A stretch of 64,000 bases of DNA, from contig JAUSJO010000002.1 in NCBI GenBank assembly GCA_030647205.1, positions 364,589-428,588 of the forward strand. The letters are read 5' to 3'. This stretch comes from a bacterium (lineage in GTDB: Bacteria > Patescibacteria > CPR2 > UBA1875 > JAJYID01). Of this stretch, positions 1-7,990 are shown in pieces (the stretch's first letter is position 1; every line of letters begins with the position of its first letter). The position numbers and the translations under genes were made by a program. The notes beneath the pieces were generated by a model. The model was not told the origin of the DNA and ran no database searches. It was given only the letters and a program-made list of their open reading frames with translations.

Positions 1-2
1 AA

Positions 3-359
3 AATAATGGAGATCTTAAGAGGGCCTACCGAATGCTCAAACAGACTGATGAGAGGAATATAGTGCAAAAAATGTTTATGAAGCGAGGGCCTGCCTATGA
101 TTTTTCGGTGCACAATTATATGACCGATGACGATATCAAGGATCTTCCTATGGCAGATCGGTTAAAATCCCGTAATATAAAAAAGAAAATTTTTACAAAA
201 GAGCTGGACGATGCTATTTGGAAAGGAGTTTTATCGGTGCACTCACTGACAGAATCACTTGGATATACACAAGATAAAGCTCTGGCGCTTTTGTCTCCCG
301 AACCATTAGCTAAGTGGCCAAAGGTTGTAAAGAGAATGTGCGAATCACAAGATGAGTGA
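3..359 (+). CDS. Hypothetical protein, 5' end outside window
   Basis: I do not recognise this protein. The reading frame is open without a stop from the first bases of the window (frame starting at base 3), so the ATG at 33 is probably internal and the true start lies to the left. The visible part is about 118 residues, charged and Lys-rich, with no membrane segment or metal motif. The C-terminal half looks helical. Its TGA stop at 357-359 sits about 20 bp before the leaderless start of the transporter gene, so the transporter promoter lies within and just after the end of this gene. Confidence 0.6.
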   Translation, partial: NNGDLKRAYRMLKQTDERNIVQKMFMKRGPAYDFSVHNYMTDDDIKDLPMADRLKSRNIKKKIFTKELDDAIWKGVLSVHSLTESLGYTQDKALALLSPEPLAKWPKVVKRMCESQDE

Positions 360-382
360 TTTTTTATGGTATAATCACTCTT

Positions 383-1264
383 ATGTGGATAGTACTAACG
401 CTTATATCTGCCGCGCTTTTTGCGGTAGTAAATATTTTTGACAAGATTGTTTTGAACAAATGGGTCAAAGATCCGCTTGTTCCTGCTATTGTTGTCGGTG
501 TTATCAACCTTGTAGCGGCAGGCTTTATATTCCTGTTTCATAGTGTGCCGCATTTTTCTAGTATCAATATCTTGCTTGCTATAGTAGTTGGCTTTTTGGG
601 GTTTCTTTCTACTATAACCTATTACAAAGCGGTTCAGCTTGACGATATATCTCGCGTGGCCCCGCTTTTTCAGTTGGAGCCCTTATTTGTTGTAGTTTTA
701 GCTGCCGTGTTTCTAGGCGAGGTTTTTTCCGTTTCAAAATACATCGGTGTTTTCATGTTGGTTTTAGGGGCGCTCACCATATCTTTAAAAAGTTTTAAGA
801 GTTTGAGACTAGGCAAGTCGTTTTGGTTAATGGTTTTAACAGGATTTATTATCTCTATATCTCTTGTCTTGTATAAAAGGTTGCTTGACTACGGCGATTT
901 CTGGACGGTTTTTGCCTATTCCCGTATCGGGATGATCCCCGTGCTTACTTTTGTCGTTTATAAAAGTTTTAAAAATCTTTTAGATACTGTCAAATGTCAT
1001 GGTAAAAGATGTTTGTTTTTAATGACAGCCGGAGAAAGTTTGGGCGTTGTGGCTATGTTCTTTTCTATAGCCGCTTTTGCTGTCGGTACAGCCACACTAG
1101 TTAATGCACTCGGCTCGGTACAGCCCCTCTTTCTACTATTTTTCAGTATAATCCTTAGTCTTTTTCTCCCTAGAATATTTTCCGAAGAGATAAAAAAAGG
1201 AGTATTACTCCAAAAAATATTTGCTGTAGCTCTCTTGATAGTTGGCGGTTTGCTGGTAGTATAA
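383..1264 (+). CDS. EamA/DMT-family membrane transporter
   Basis: About 294 residues, almost entirely hydrophobic, with roughly ten membrane segments in two repeated halves, as in EamA drug/metabolite transporters that export small metabolites. The conserved region around YYKAVQLDDISRVAPLFQLE fits the end of the first EamA repeat. An upstream GTG at 356 is in frame, but a TGG-TATAAT box at 370-375 ends 7 nt before the ATG at 383, which predicts a leaderless mRNA starting at that ATG. The substrate cannot be told from sequence. The stop is 13 bp from the following kinase gene, so the two are probably co-transcribed. Confidence 0.82.
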   Translation: MWIVLTLISAALFAVVNIFDKIVLNKWVKDPLVPAIVVGVINLVAAGFIFLFHSVPHFSSINILLAIVVGFLGFLSTITYYKAVQLDDISRVAPLFQLEPLFVVVLAAVFLGEVFSVSKYIGVFMLVLGALTISLKSFKSLRLGKSFWLMVLTGFIISISLVLYKRLLDYGDFWTVFAYSRIGMIPVLTFVVYKSFKNLLDTVKCHGKRCLFLMTAGESLGVVAMFFSIAAFAVGTATLVNALGSVQPLFLLFFSIILSLFLPRIFSEEIKKGVLLQKIFAVALLIVGGLLVV

Positions 1265-1277
1265 AAGGAATTAAAAA

Positions 1278-2276
1278 ATGGATAAAGCCAAAGGTAAAAA
1301 GAATCAATATAAAGCACATCTTTCCCGGGTACATTCTCGTCTTAACGCGCCGGATAATCTCGTGAAGCAAGTTGTGAGAGAAGCCACTGGTGAGGAAATC
1401 GTTGATAAAATAAGGATAATTGCGGGAGAAATCAATGAAGTCTACGATGTAACTTTAGGAAACGGAGGCAATGTTGTCGTTAGGATTTCACGACAAAAGA
1501 GGCCCGACTTTGGTCAAGAAGAGTGGGCTATCAAAAAGTGCATAGAAGCCGGGGTCCCTGCTCCGGAAGTTCTCTTGATTAAACACGTTCAAAATGGCGA
1601 AGAGTTATTATCCTTCTCGGTTTTAAGAAAGATTACAGGAGTGACCCTGGATACTATAGTAGATTCTAAGGGATGGAGCAGTGAACAGGTCAAAGATTAT
1701 GCTGTACAGGCTGGTGAGATTTTGGCAAAGATGCACTCCATAAAAACTGATGGGTTTGGAGATATTGATGATACGGGTAAGGGAAAATACAAAAAATACG
1801 AGGATATTTTTCTGAAAGAAGTTAATAATAAGGAGGGTTACATGCAGTTAGCAAAAGACGTAAGTCTAGACCCCAAACTTATAGAAAAGGCTCTCGATAT
1901 TTTGGCTAGTCACAGGGATATATACGGAGAAGTTAAAGTCCCTCACTTGACTCATGGCGACTTTGCTCCAAAGCATATCATGGTTAATGATGGAAAAGTT
2001 GTCGGTATTTTAGACTTTGGACTGGTTGCCGGAAACTCTCCGGTTTACGATTTTGTTCGATGGGACTTTTGGTTTGGAGAGTCTTTTCCTATTGATTCAG
2101 TAAAAGAAGGATATACAAACAAAGATATTTTTAATGATAAGTCTATCCAGAAGCTGACATCTCTCATGATGGTATACTTAGGCCTGACAAATATATACTG
2201 GTATCATATGACGAGTTATGATGAAGGAGTCGATAGAATAAAAAACAAGCTAATTTCAGAGCTAGAATCTTTCTAA
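1278..2276 (+). CDS. Aminoglycoside/choline kinase-like phosphotransferase (APH fold)
   Basis: 332 residues with an APH-type kinase fold. The catalytic loop reads THGDFAPKHIMV and the Mg-binding motif is LDFGLV, followed by the usual YDFVRWDFW helix. His replaces the usual Asn of the HGDxxxxN pattern; this substitution occurs in some APH subfamilies, so activity is still likely. The N-lobe contains a GNGGNVVVRISR strand pair. Family members phosphorylate small hydroxylated molecules, including aminoglycosides, macrolides, choline and homoserine; the substrate is unknown here. An AAGGA site lies just before the ATG. It follows the transporter gene by 13 bp, so a transport-plus-phosphorylation pair is possible but unproven. 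Confidence 0.75.
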   Translation: MDKAKGKKNQYKAHLSRVHSRLNAPDNLVKQVVREATGEEIVDKIRIIAGEINEVYDVTLGNGGNVVVRISRQKRPDFGQEEWAIKKCIEAGVPAPEVLLIKHVQNGEELLSFSVLRKITGVTLDTIVDSKGWSSEQVKDYAVQAGEILAKMHSIKTDGFGDIDDTGKGKYKKYEDIFLKEVNNKEGYMQLAKDVSLDPKLIEKALDILASHRDIYGEVKVPHLTHGDFAPKHIMVNDGKVVGILDFGLVAGNSPVYDFVRWDFWFGESFPIDSVKEGYTNKDIFNDKSIQKLTSLMMVYLGLTNIYWYHMTSYDEGVDRIKNKLISELESF

Positions 2277-2363
2277 GGCAAAATACCGTTATGAAAGCAA
2301 AATAACCTTGATAAAAAGCATAAATTGTAGTATAATTTTTTATTCTTAAGTTAAGGTTGTGAA

Positions 2364-3638
2364 ATGAAGATATTGATTACAGCAGGCGGGACTATTTCTA
2401 GGATCGATGACGTCAGGCACATCGGTAACTTCAGCTCGGGCTCTTTCCCATCAAAAATAGCAGAGGTGGCTCTCCAGAAGAAACACGAGGTTATTTATCT
2501 TCATGCAAAGAAGGCTCGGACACCTTTTGATGCACAAAATGTTTTGGATCTGAATGAGGCGATAAAGATGAGTAAGGAAGATCTGAAGAAAAAATATTTA
2601 GATATCCAGAGTCTAGAGTCAAACTTGAGACTGGCCTCATTTGAAACGGTAGACGAGTATATGCAGTCAGTGGAAAAGATCCTTAAGAAAGAAAAAGTAG
2701 ATGTCATTTTTCTGGCGGCGGCTGTTTCTGATTATTCTCCCCCGAAGGTAGAAGGGAAGATCTCGTCTGACAAAGAAAAACTGACTATAGAACTTAAAAG
2801 AACTCCTAAGGTAATAAAACATATCAAAAAATGGGCTCCAAATCCTATCTTTCAGGTTGGATTTAAGCTTCTCTCAGGAGTTTCCGAGGAAGAGCTCGCG
2901 GAAGCTGCGTACAAGTCGGGGCTAGAAAACAAGTCAAATTTGACAGTTGCGAACGATCTTGAAAAGATCAAGAATGGTGCAAGGGAAGTTTTTTTGGTTA
3001 CTCCGGAAAAGGGAAAAATTAAGATAAAAGAACCTGATGTCTCAAAGAAAGTTTTTGAGTTTGTCGAAAAAAGAGCAAAGACAACATTTTTTAAAACTAA
3101 GGTTGAGGCGGAAAGGGGTTTAGAACTAAAGTTTGAGAAACTCTTTGCTGAGATGAAAGAAGCGGTTGCAGAACTTTACGAAAGAAATTTGCTTGAAGAG
3201 TTTTATTCGGGAAGCGGACATTTCCATGGGAGCGTTTCTCTAAGGGTCGATGAGGATAAGTTTTTAATAACGGGGAGAGAGACGGATAAAAGAAACCTTA
3301 AATCTGAAGAAATAGCTTTGGTTGATAAGGTTGATCTGAAAAAAAGAGAAGTTTTTACGAGATCGCTTAGCGGTAAAAAACCATCTCTAAATGCTGTACT
3401 TTCTTTCGAAATATTCAAGAAATTCCCCGAAGCAAATGTTATTGTCCATACTCATAGCAAAGTTCCAAAAATCCCAGAAACTTCTTTTGCTTACCCTCCG
3501 GGGACCTTGGAATATAGTTTAGGTCCGATAGAGCTTCTAAAAAAATCGAGGATGGTTAGCTTGAAGGATCATGGGCAGGTTACAATAGGTCAAGATTTAA
3601 AGGAAACGGTGGATTATGTCACAAAAAATGTTAAATAG
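2364..3638 (+). CDS. Fusion: phosphopantothenate-cysteine ligase (CoaB-like) + class II aldolase-like domain
   Basis: 424 residues with two domains. Residues 1-240 match CoaB: AGGTISRIDDVRHIGNFSSG nucleotide-binding start, AAAVSDY, an FK-LLSG segment and TVANDL. CoaB joins 4'-phosphopantothenate and cysteine in coenzyme A synthesis. Residues 250-424 look like a class II aldolase/adducin domain: SGSGHFHGS near the start, the metal pair HTHS and a later KDHGQ. The CoaC decarboxylase half normally fused to CoaB is absent. A TATAAT at 2331-2336 predicts a leader of about 20 nt. The methyltransferase gene overlaps its 3' end by 23 bp, so the two are translationally coupled. Confidence 0.72.
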   Translation: MKILITAGGTISRIDDVRHIGNFSSGSFPSKIAEVALQKKHEVIYLHAKKARTPFDAQNVLDLNEAIKMSKEDLKKKYLDIQSLESNLRLASFETVDEYMQSVEKILKKEKVDVIFLAAAVSDYSPPKVEGKISSDKEKLTIELKRTPKVIKHIKKWAPNPIFQVGFKLLSGVSEEELAEAAYKSGLENKSNLTVANDLEKIKNGAREVFLVTPEKGKIKIKEPDVSKKVFEFVEKRAKTTFFKTKVEAERGLELKFEKLFAEMKEAVAELYERNLLEEFYSGSGHFHGSVSLRVDEDKFLITGRETDKRNLKSEEIALVDKVDLKKREVFTRSLSGKKPSLNAVLSFEIFKKFPEANVIVHTHSKVPKIPETSFAYPPGTLEYSLGPIELLKKSRMVSLKDHGQVTIGQDLKETVDYVTKNVK

Positions 3639-4377
3639 TTTAGATGGAAACGCATATGAGGATTTTCCTGAATACTACGATCTTTTGTACCAAAGATACT
3701 TTAAAAGCGTTCCCAAATTTATCTCTCTGATTGAAACAGAGACGAAAAAAGGATGGAAACTGCTTGAAATAGCGGCAGGAACAGGTGAGGTTGTTATCCC
3801 TCTTTTGGAGGATGGTTATGATGTGACGAGTTTTGATTTAAATGAGGGGATGCTAAAAGAACTTCAAAAAAAGGCGAGCATAAAGGGTTTAGCGGCAAAG
3901 GTGATACATGGGGATATGAATGAGATAGACTTCTTAGAAGCTTTTGACCTTATTTACATGCGGCAGTCTATAAACTATTTTCTAGGAGAAAACAATCTTC
4001 AAAACGGATTAAAGAAAATCAACAGAGCCTTGAAGCCTGGTGGTAAGTTTATCTTTAATGCTCCAAACTTTAGGAAAGAGCAACCAGATTATCCCGTAGT
4101 AAAAAATATTTATGAATATGGAGATAGATATGCTTTTGTTTTGGAGACAAATGAACTTGACGGAAGGATTCTAAAACACGCTCAGGATTCGATCGTTTGG
4201 AAAGACGGAGGGCAGCCTAGATATATCAAGGATTCAAATGATTTTTATATGTATACAAAAGAGGAGTTCGATAAAAGTCTAGAAAAGGCGGGATTTCCAG
4301 AGAGAAAAATCTTGGGAGGAGACTTAAGGGTGTATAAGGAAGATAGTAAAACTATCTATGGAGTGGCTAAAAAATGA
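3616..4377 (+). CDS. Class I SAM-dependent methyltransferase
   Basis: 253 residues. The SAM-binding motif I is LLEIAAGTGEVVIPL, with the acidic residue at the end of strand 2 in TSFDLNEGML. A post-motif HGDMNEIDF and ALKPGGKFIFNAPN complete the Methyltransf_11/25 pattern. Family members methylate small molecules or biotin precursors; the substrate is not evident. The start chosen (3616) overlaps the preceding gene by 23 bp. An in-frame ATG at 3628 is an alternative but has no better ribosome binding site. The gene ends in an ATGA overlap with the aminotransferase gene, so the three genes are translationally coupled and may act in one pathway. Confidence 0.82.
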   Translation: MSQKMLNSLDGNAYEDFPEYYDLLYQRYFKSVPKFISLIETETKKGWKLLEIAAGTGEVVIPLLEDGYDVTSFDLNEGMLKELQKKASIKGLAAKVIHGDMNEIDFLEAFDLIYMRQSINYFLGENNLQNGLKKINRALKPGGKFIFNAPNFRKEQPDYPVVKNIYEYGDRYAFVLETNELDGRILKHAQDSIVWKDGGQPRYIKDSNDFYMYTKEEFDKSLEKAGFPERKILGGDLRVYKEDSKTIYGVAKK

Positions 4378-5270
4378 GTTTATCAGAAAAAATATGGTTT
4401 GATGGGAAAATAGTTGATAAGGCAGATGCGAATGCATTCTTCTTTAACCAAGCGTTGAACTTCGGAGCAAGTGTTTTTGACGGAATCAGAATATATGATA
4501 CAAAAAATGGTCCATGTCTTTTCAGGATTGATGACCATATAGATAGGTTCTTTTATTCTCTTCATGCCTTGAGGATGAAATCGGGTTTTTCTAAGGAGGA
4601 CTTGAAAAGAGCGGTTATAGAGATTGCCAAAGAAAATAAGATTACCAGCGGTTATGTCCGTCCGCTCTCTTTCTACTCAGAACCAAAAATGGGGATCAAT
4701 ATTTTGGACTCTAAAGTTAGCACAGCCATCCTTACTTGGCCATGGGACGATGGTTCAAGGCAAAAGCCAGTTACTGTAAAAATCTCCAAATATAAAAGAC
4801 TTTCACCCGAGAGTGCTGATCTACGGGCAAAGATCGGAGGGTATTATGCACCTGGAATCTTAGCTTTTATAGATGCTAGAGAAGCCGGATATGATCTCCC
4901 TATGATGCTTGATGAAAATGGAAATATTGCCGAAGGAGCAGTCAGTAACTTTTTCTTTGTTAAAGACGGAAAGCTTTACGTTCCAAGGGCCGATAAGATT
5001 CTCGAGGGCATTACCAGCAGCACAATTGTTTCTTTGGCTGAAGATTTGGGGATAGAGGTAATATTGGCAGACTTTAGCCCGGAAGATCTAAAGAGTGCTG
5101 AAGAAGCATTTTTCACGAGTACCGGCGCGAAGCTCCAGCAAATAGAAAGGATTGAATCATTTTTCACTTCTAAAGGCTTTGAAGTGACCGAGAAGATACA
5201 GGGGTATTTTGAGCAAGTTGTGGGTGGAGAAGTCGAGAAGTATACGAAATGGCTAACCCCTGTAGTTTAA
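4374..5270 (+). CDS. Class IV (branched-chain-type) aminotransferase
   Basis: 298 residues, PLP fold type IV. Visible marks are NQALNFGASVFDGIR (substrate-side loop), the likely PLP lysine in RAKIGGYYAPGILA, EAGYDLPMMLDENGNIAEG and the phosphate-binding TSSTIVSLAEDLGI. Length and motif order fit IlvE-type enzymes, which interconvert Val/Leu/Ile and their 2-oxo acids. Related enzymes act on D-amino acids, aminodeoxychorismate, or 4-methylthio-2-oxobutanoate in methionine salvage. The ATG overlaps the methyltransferase stop (ATGA). No other branched-chain synthesis gene is nearby, so a salvage or overflow role is as likely as synthesis. Confidence 0.85.
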   Translation: MSLSEKIWFDGKIVDKADANAFFFNQALNFGASVFDGIRIYDTKNGPCLFRIDDHIDRFFYSLHALRMKSGFSKEDLKRAVIEIAKENKITSGYVRPLSFYSEPKMGINILDSKVSTAILTWPWDDGSRQKPVTVKISKYKRLSPESADLRAKIGGYYAPGILAFIDAREAGYDLPMMLDENGNIAEGAVSNFFFVKDGKLYVPRADKILEGITSSTIVSLAEDLGIEVILADFSPEDLKSAEEAFFTSTGAKLQQIERIESFFTSKGFEVTEKIQGYFEQVVGGEVEKYTKWLTPVV

Positions 5271-5294
5271 CATTTTTGTGGTATAATTCTTCTT

Positions 5295-5705
5295 ATGAAA
5301 ATATTTATCGTCTGCAGCAAAAAATTCTACGGCAAGATTCCAGATATTCAGAAAACTCTGGAAGAAAATTGTCACGTTATAACGTTGCCAAACTTTTTCG
5401 ATGATCCCGGAGCTGAAGCAAAGGTCAGGGCCCAGGGAAATGAGGAACATTCAAAATGGAAAGCGGAGCTGCTTAACCATAGCGCCGATGTCATTGATAA
5501 CAATGATGCAGTTTTGGTTCTAAACTTTGATAAAGATAAAATGAAGAATTACATCGGTGGCGCAACATTTCTAGAAATGTATGATGCCTTTCGTCTCGGC
5601 AAAAAAATCTATATGTATAATGATGCTCCGGAAGGAATCCTGCATGACGAGATTATTGGATTCGATCCTATTATTATCAACGGTGATTTAACTAAAGTGG
5701 TATAG
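5295..5705 (+). CDS. Nucleoside 2-deoxyribosyltransferase-like protein
   Basis: 136 residues starting MKIFIVCSKKFYG. The central segment AVLVLNFDKDKMKNYIGG followed by TFLEMYDAFRLGKKIYM resembles the Rossmann-like fold of nucleoside 2-deoxyribosyltransferases and related nucleotide-sanitising proteins, where the acidic residue after the Gly pair is catalytic. That assignment is by motif resemblance only. A TGG-TATAAT box at 5282-5287 ends 7 nt before the ATG, which predicts a leaderless mRNA. Its TAG stop lies inside the -10 box (5701-5706) of the following Nudix gene. Confidence 0.55.
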   Translation: MKIFIVCSKKFYGKIPDIQKTLEENCHVITLPNFFDDPGAEAKVRAQGNEEHSKWKAELLNHSADVIDNNDAVLVLNFDKDKMKNYIGGATFLEMYDAFRLGKKIYMYNDAPEGILHDEIIGFDPIIINGDLTKVV

Positions 5706-5712
5706 TTTCCTT

Positions 5713-6252
5713 ATGGAGCTAATCAAAGAAATATTTGAGCGCGATGTTACGGGAGATGTCTACCCGGACGTTAACTATGATGATTTTGATATTCGGGTCT
5801 CCACAAAATCCATCTTATTAAATGATGATGGGAAACTTGGCCTGATTCACTTCAAGCATTCGGGACTTTTTATGCTGCCTGGCGGTAAGCAAGAAGATGG
5901 TGAGGAGACTGAAGACGCTTTGAAAAGAGAGGTCAAAGAAGAAACGGGCTATAAAGTTGAGATAGTGAAAGGGCTCGGTATAACTATAGATTATAAAGAA
6001 AAGATAAGGCAGAAAAATATAAATTACTACTATGTCTGTAAAACTATTGGGGAACAGGGTGAAAGAGAACTTACGGAAACCGAGAAAGAGAATGGTATTC
6101 CCGATCTGGTATGGATGACTCTAGGTGAGGCGGTCAAAACTCAAGGCAACAAAATCGAAACAAGTGAATATGACACTTATATTTCAAAGTTTATTCAGGC
6201 CGTGCAGCTAGAGGCACTGAAGGAATATAAAAACGCAAAAAAGTTGATGTAA
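5713..6252 (+). CDS. Nudix hydrolase
   Basis: 179 residues with an intact Nudix box: GKQEDGE, seven residues, then REVKEETGY. This is the Mg-binding catalytic helix that hydrolyses nucleoside diphosphates linked to other groups. The LPGG strand just before it is typical. The N-terminal 35 residues (ERDVTGDVYPDVNYDDFDIR) are specific to this subgroup. Substrate unknown; MutT-like clean-up or a housekeeping pyrophosphohydrolase are both possible. TGG-TATAGT at 5701-5706 ends 6 nt before the ATG and overlaps the stop codon of the gene in front, so it seems to have its own leaderless promoter. Confidence 0.88.
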   Translation: MELIKEIFERDVTGDVYPDVNYDDFDIRVSTKSILLNDDGKLGLIHFKHSGLFMLPGGKQEDGEETEDALKREVKEETGYKVEIVKGLGITIDYKEKIRQKNINYYYVCKTIGEQGERELTETEKENGIPDLVWMTLGEAVKTQGNKIETSEYDTYISKFIQAVQLEALKEYKNAKKLM

Positions 6253-6287
6253 GCATGGGATGGAGCTTTTGTGTTATAATTTGAACC

Positions 6288-6944
6288 ATGAAATTCTTAC
6301 TTACATCCGGCGGAATATCAAATAAAACCATTGAGAAATCTTTCTTTGATTTGGCTGGAAAGCCGAAAGAAGAAATAAAAGTTGCTTATATCCCGACAGC
6401 TGCGAATGTTGAGACGGGAGACAAATGGTGGATGATTAAGGATTTGGTTGATCTTAAAAATATGGAACTTGGGCAGATTGACATTGTTGATATTTCTGCG
6501 CTCCAAAAGAAAATGATGATTGAGAGGCTGAAAGAGGCAAATGTCTTTTTCATTGAGGGCGGAAACACTTTTTATTTAATGCATTGGATTAAAAAATCAG
6601 GTCTAATCGAACTTTTGCCGGATCTTTTAAAAACGAGGGTTTGGGTTGGGGTAAGTGCCGGCAGTATGGCTGTCGGAAGGGGCATACTGAATGACGAAGA
6701 TAGGCAGATAGCAAAAGATATTTTGGGCGAAGATGTGGGGACTGAGGGTCTTGGTTATGTTGACTTTAGCATAAAGCCGCATTATCTATCTCCTTTGTTT
6801 GAAGGCAGAGACAAAGCTAGTGTTGCTAAAGAAGCAGAGCAGTTTGAAGAGCCGATGTATGCGCTTGATGACCATTCTGCAGTTGTTGTCGATGGCGACA
6901 AAGTTAAGGTTGTGTCGGAGGGCAAGTGGGAGAAGTTTGAATGA
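6288..6944 (+). CDS. Peptidase E-like (S51 family) hydrolase
   Basis: 218 residues. Motifs of family S51 (alpha-aspartyl dipeptidase/cyanophycinase group) are clear: LTSGGIS at the N-terminus, FFIEGGNTFYL, and the nucleophile elbow WVGVSAGSMAVG with the catalytic Ser. LGYVDFSIKPHY carries the likely catalytic His. Members cleave N-terminal Asp-X dipeptides; the cytoplasmic location fits the lack of a signal peptide. TGT-TATAAT at 6275-6280 ends 7 nt before the ATG (leaderless). The stop overlaps the start of the GNAT gene by ATGA. Confidence 0.82.
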   Translation: MKFLLTSGGISNKTIEKSFFDLAGKPKEEIKVAYIPTAANVETGDKWWMIKDLVDLKNMELGQIDIVDISALQKKMMIERLKEANVFFIEGGNTFYLMHWIKKSGLIELLPDLLKTRVWVGVSAGSMAVGRGILNDEDRQIAKDILGEDVGTEGLGYVDFSIKPHYLSPLFEGRDKASVAKEAEQFEEPMYALDDHSAVVVDGDKVKVVSEGKWEKFE

Positions 6945-7423
6945 ATAATGAAAATATTGAAATAAGGCCAGTCCATGAGAATGAGCTAGATACGGTTGCC
7001 GGCATTTATAAAGAAGCCTTTATCTCTAGCGGCTTTGAAGAAGGATGGACCGATGAAACTGCCAAGCAAAAAGTAGAGTTTCTCTACAAACTCCAGCCTG
7101 ATTTATTTTTGATAGCTATCTGTGACGGGCAGATTGCCGGAGGAATAGCCTCGGTGGTTAAGCCGTGGTGGACCAAACCTTATATTTCAGATCTTGATAT
7201 TTTTATCGACCTTAACTTTCAGGGAAAAGGTCTCGGAAAGATACTCTTAAAAAGACATTTAGAGGAAGCAATCGAAAAATACGGTATCGAATCCGTGGAA
7301 ACATCTGCCGCATTAAAGACGGAGTTCCCACTCAGCTGGTATAAAAGAATAGGTTTGCAGCCAATCACCAAGGCTGTCTATATAGAGGGCAAAGCAGAAG
7401 AGATACTTAAGAAAATAAAGTAG
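6941..7423 (+). CDS. GNAT-family N-acetyltransferase
   Basis: 160 residues. The acetyl-CoA binding motif A is DIFIDLNFQGKGLGKILL (Q/R-x-x-G-x-G/A pattern), preceded by a long beta strand pair. The C-terminal SWYKRIGLQPITKAVYIEG is the usual last strand of GNAT proteins. It acetylates an amine on an unknown small molecule, peptide or protein. It begins in an ATGA overlap with the peptidase E gene and has no promoter of its own, so it depends on translation of that gene. Confidence 0.85.
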   Translation: MNNENIEIRPVHENELDTVAGIYKEAFISSGFEEGWTDETAKQKVEFLYKLQPDLFLIAICDGQIAGGIASVVKPWWTKPYISDLDIFIDLNFQGKGLGKILLKRHLEEAIEKYGIESVETSAALKTEFPLSWYKRIGLQPITKAVYIEGKAEEILKKIK

Positions 7424-7471
7424 CCATGGGGCGAAAATAATATTTTTTGTGGTATAAGCGTCCAAGAATGG

Positions 7472-7560
7472 TATAATAGTTTCAATGGAGGGAGCACAAA
7501 GCTGTCTCTTCTTTTTGTTCAAAGTAATTCCTACAACGAATAGTAAAGGAGAACAGAAAC
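7472..7560 (+). promoter_or_regulatory. Promoter and leader of the 7561 gene
   Basis: TGG-TATAAT at 7472-7477 predicts a start near 7484, giving a leader of about 77 nt. The leader ends in AAAGGAGAACAGAAAC, a strong SD site before the ATG. A second TATAAG box lies at 7453-7458. This contrasts with the leaderless genes on both sides. Confidence 0.6.
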
Positions 7561-7896
7561 ATGATTGATGCGATGTCAAACTATGCCGGCTTCGAAGAGG
7601 ATCTTGAATCGCCGAGAGACGGACTCATGCACATGGCTTGCGCGGCGCTGGACTACACAGGATTTCCCATGTTTGCATGGAGCAGCCCTGTTTACCAAGA
7701 AATGGGCAAAGCGTTTGATGCCTGTCTCTCAGCACGGCTTCAGCCAAGAGTTGTAATGGCTCTCATTATGTCAGAAAAAAGAGAGCCGGTCTGTAACGAT
7801 CTGGATGAGACCATCAACTTCGCCAAAAGCATAAATAAGCAGATCGAAGAGATTATAGACCAAATGGCCGATAATCACATGAACAGTCATCTCTAA
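7561..7896 (+). CDS. Hypothetical small protein
   Basis: 111 residues, not recognised. It is soluble, with two Cys (MACAALDY and FDACLSA) and an acidic helical C-terminus rich in Asp/Glu/Asn/His. The start is supported by AAAGGAG 9-12 nt upstream. It has its own promoter and is followed within 10 nt by a strong hairpin terminator, so it is a single-gene transcription unit. Codon use is more GC-rich at third positions than in the surrounding enzymes. Confidence 0.65.
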   Translation: MIDAMSNYAGFEEDLESPRDGLMHMACAALDYTGFPMFAWSSPVYQEMGKAFDACLSARLQPRVVMALIMSEKREPVCNDLDETINFAKSINKQIEEIIDQMADNHMNSHL

Positions 7897-7905
7897 AATA
7901 CAAAG

Positions 7906-7929
7906 GCGGGGTGCCGAAAGGTTCCCCGC
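7906..7929 (+). terminator. Intrinsic terminator
   Basis: GCGGGG stem with an inner GCC-GAAA-GGT closing to CCCCGC, followed by TATTTTCTTT. It lies just after the 7561 gene. Confidence 0.8.
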
Positions 7930-7990
7930 TATTTTCTTTGGATAATTATGGGTCGAGGGAAGTTGGGGTTTTTGTGATATAATTTTGGCT

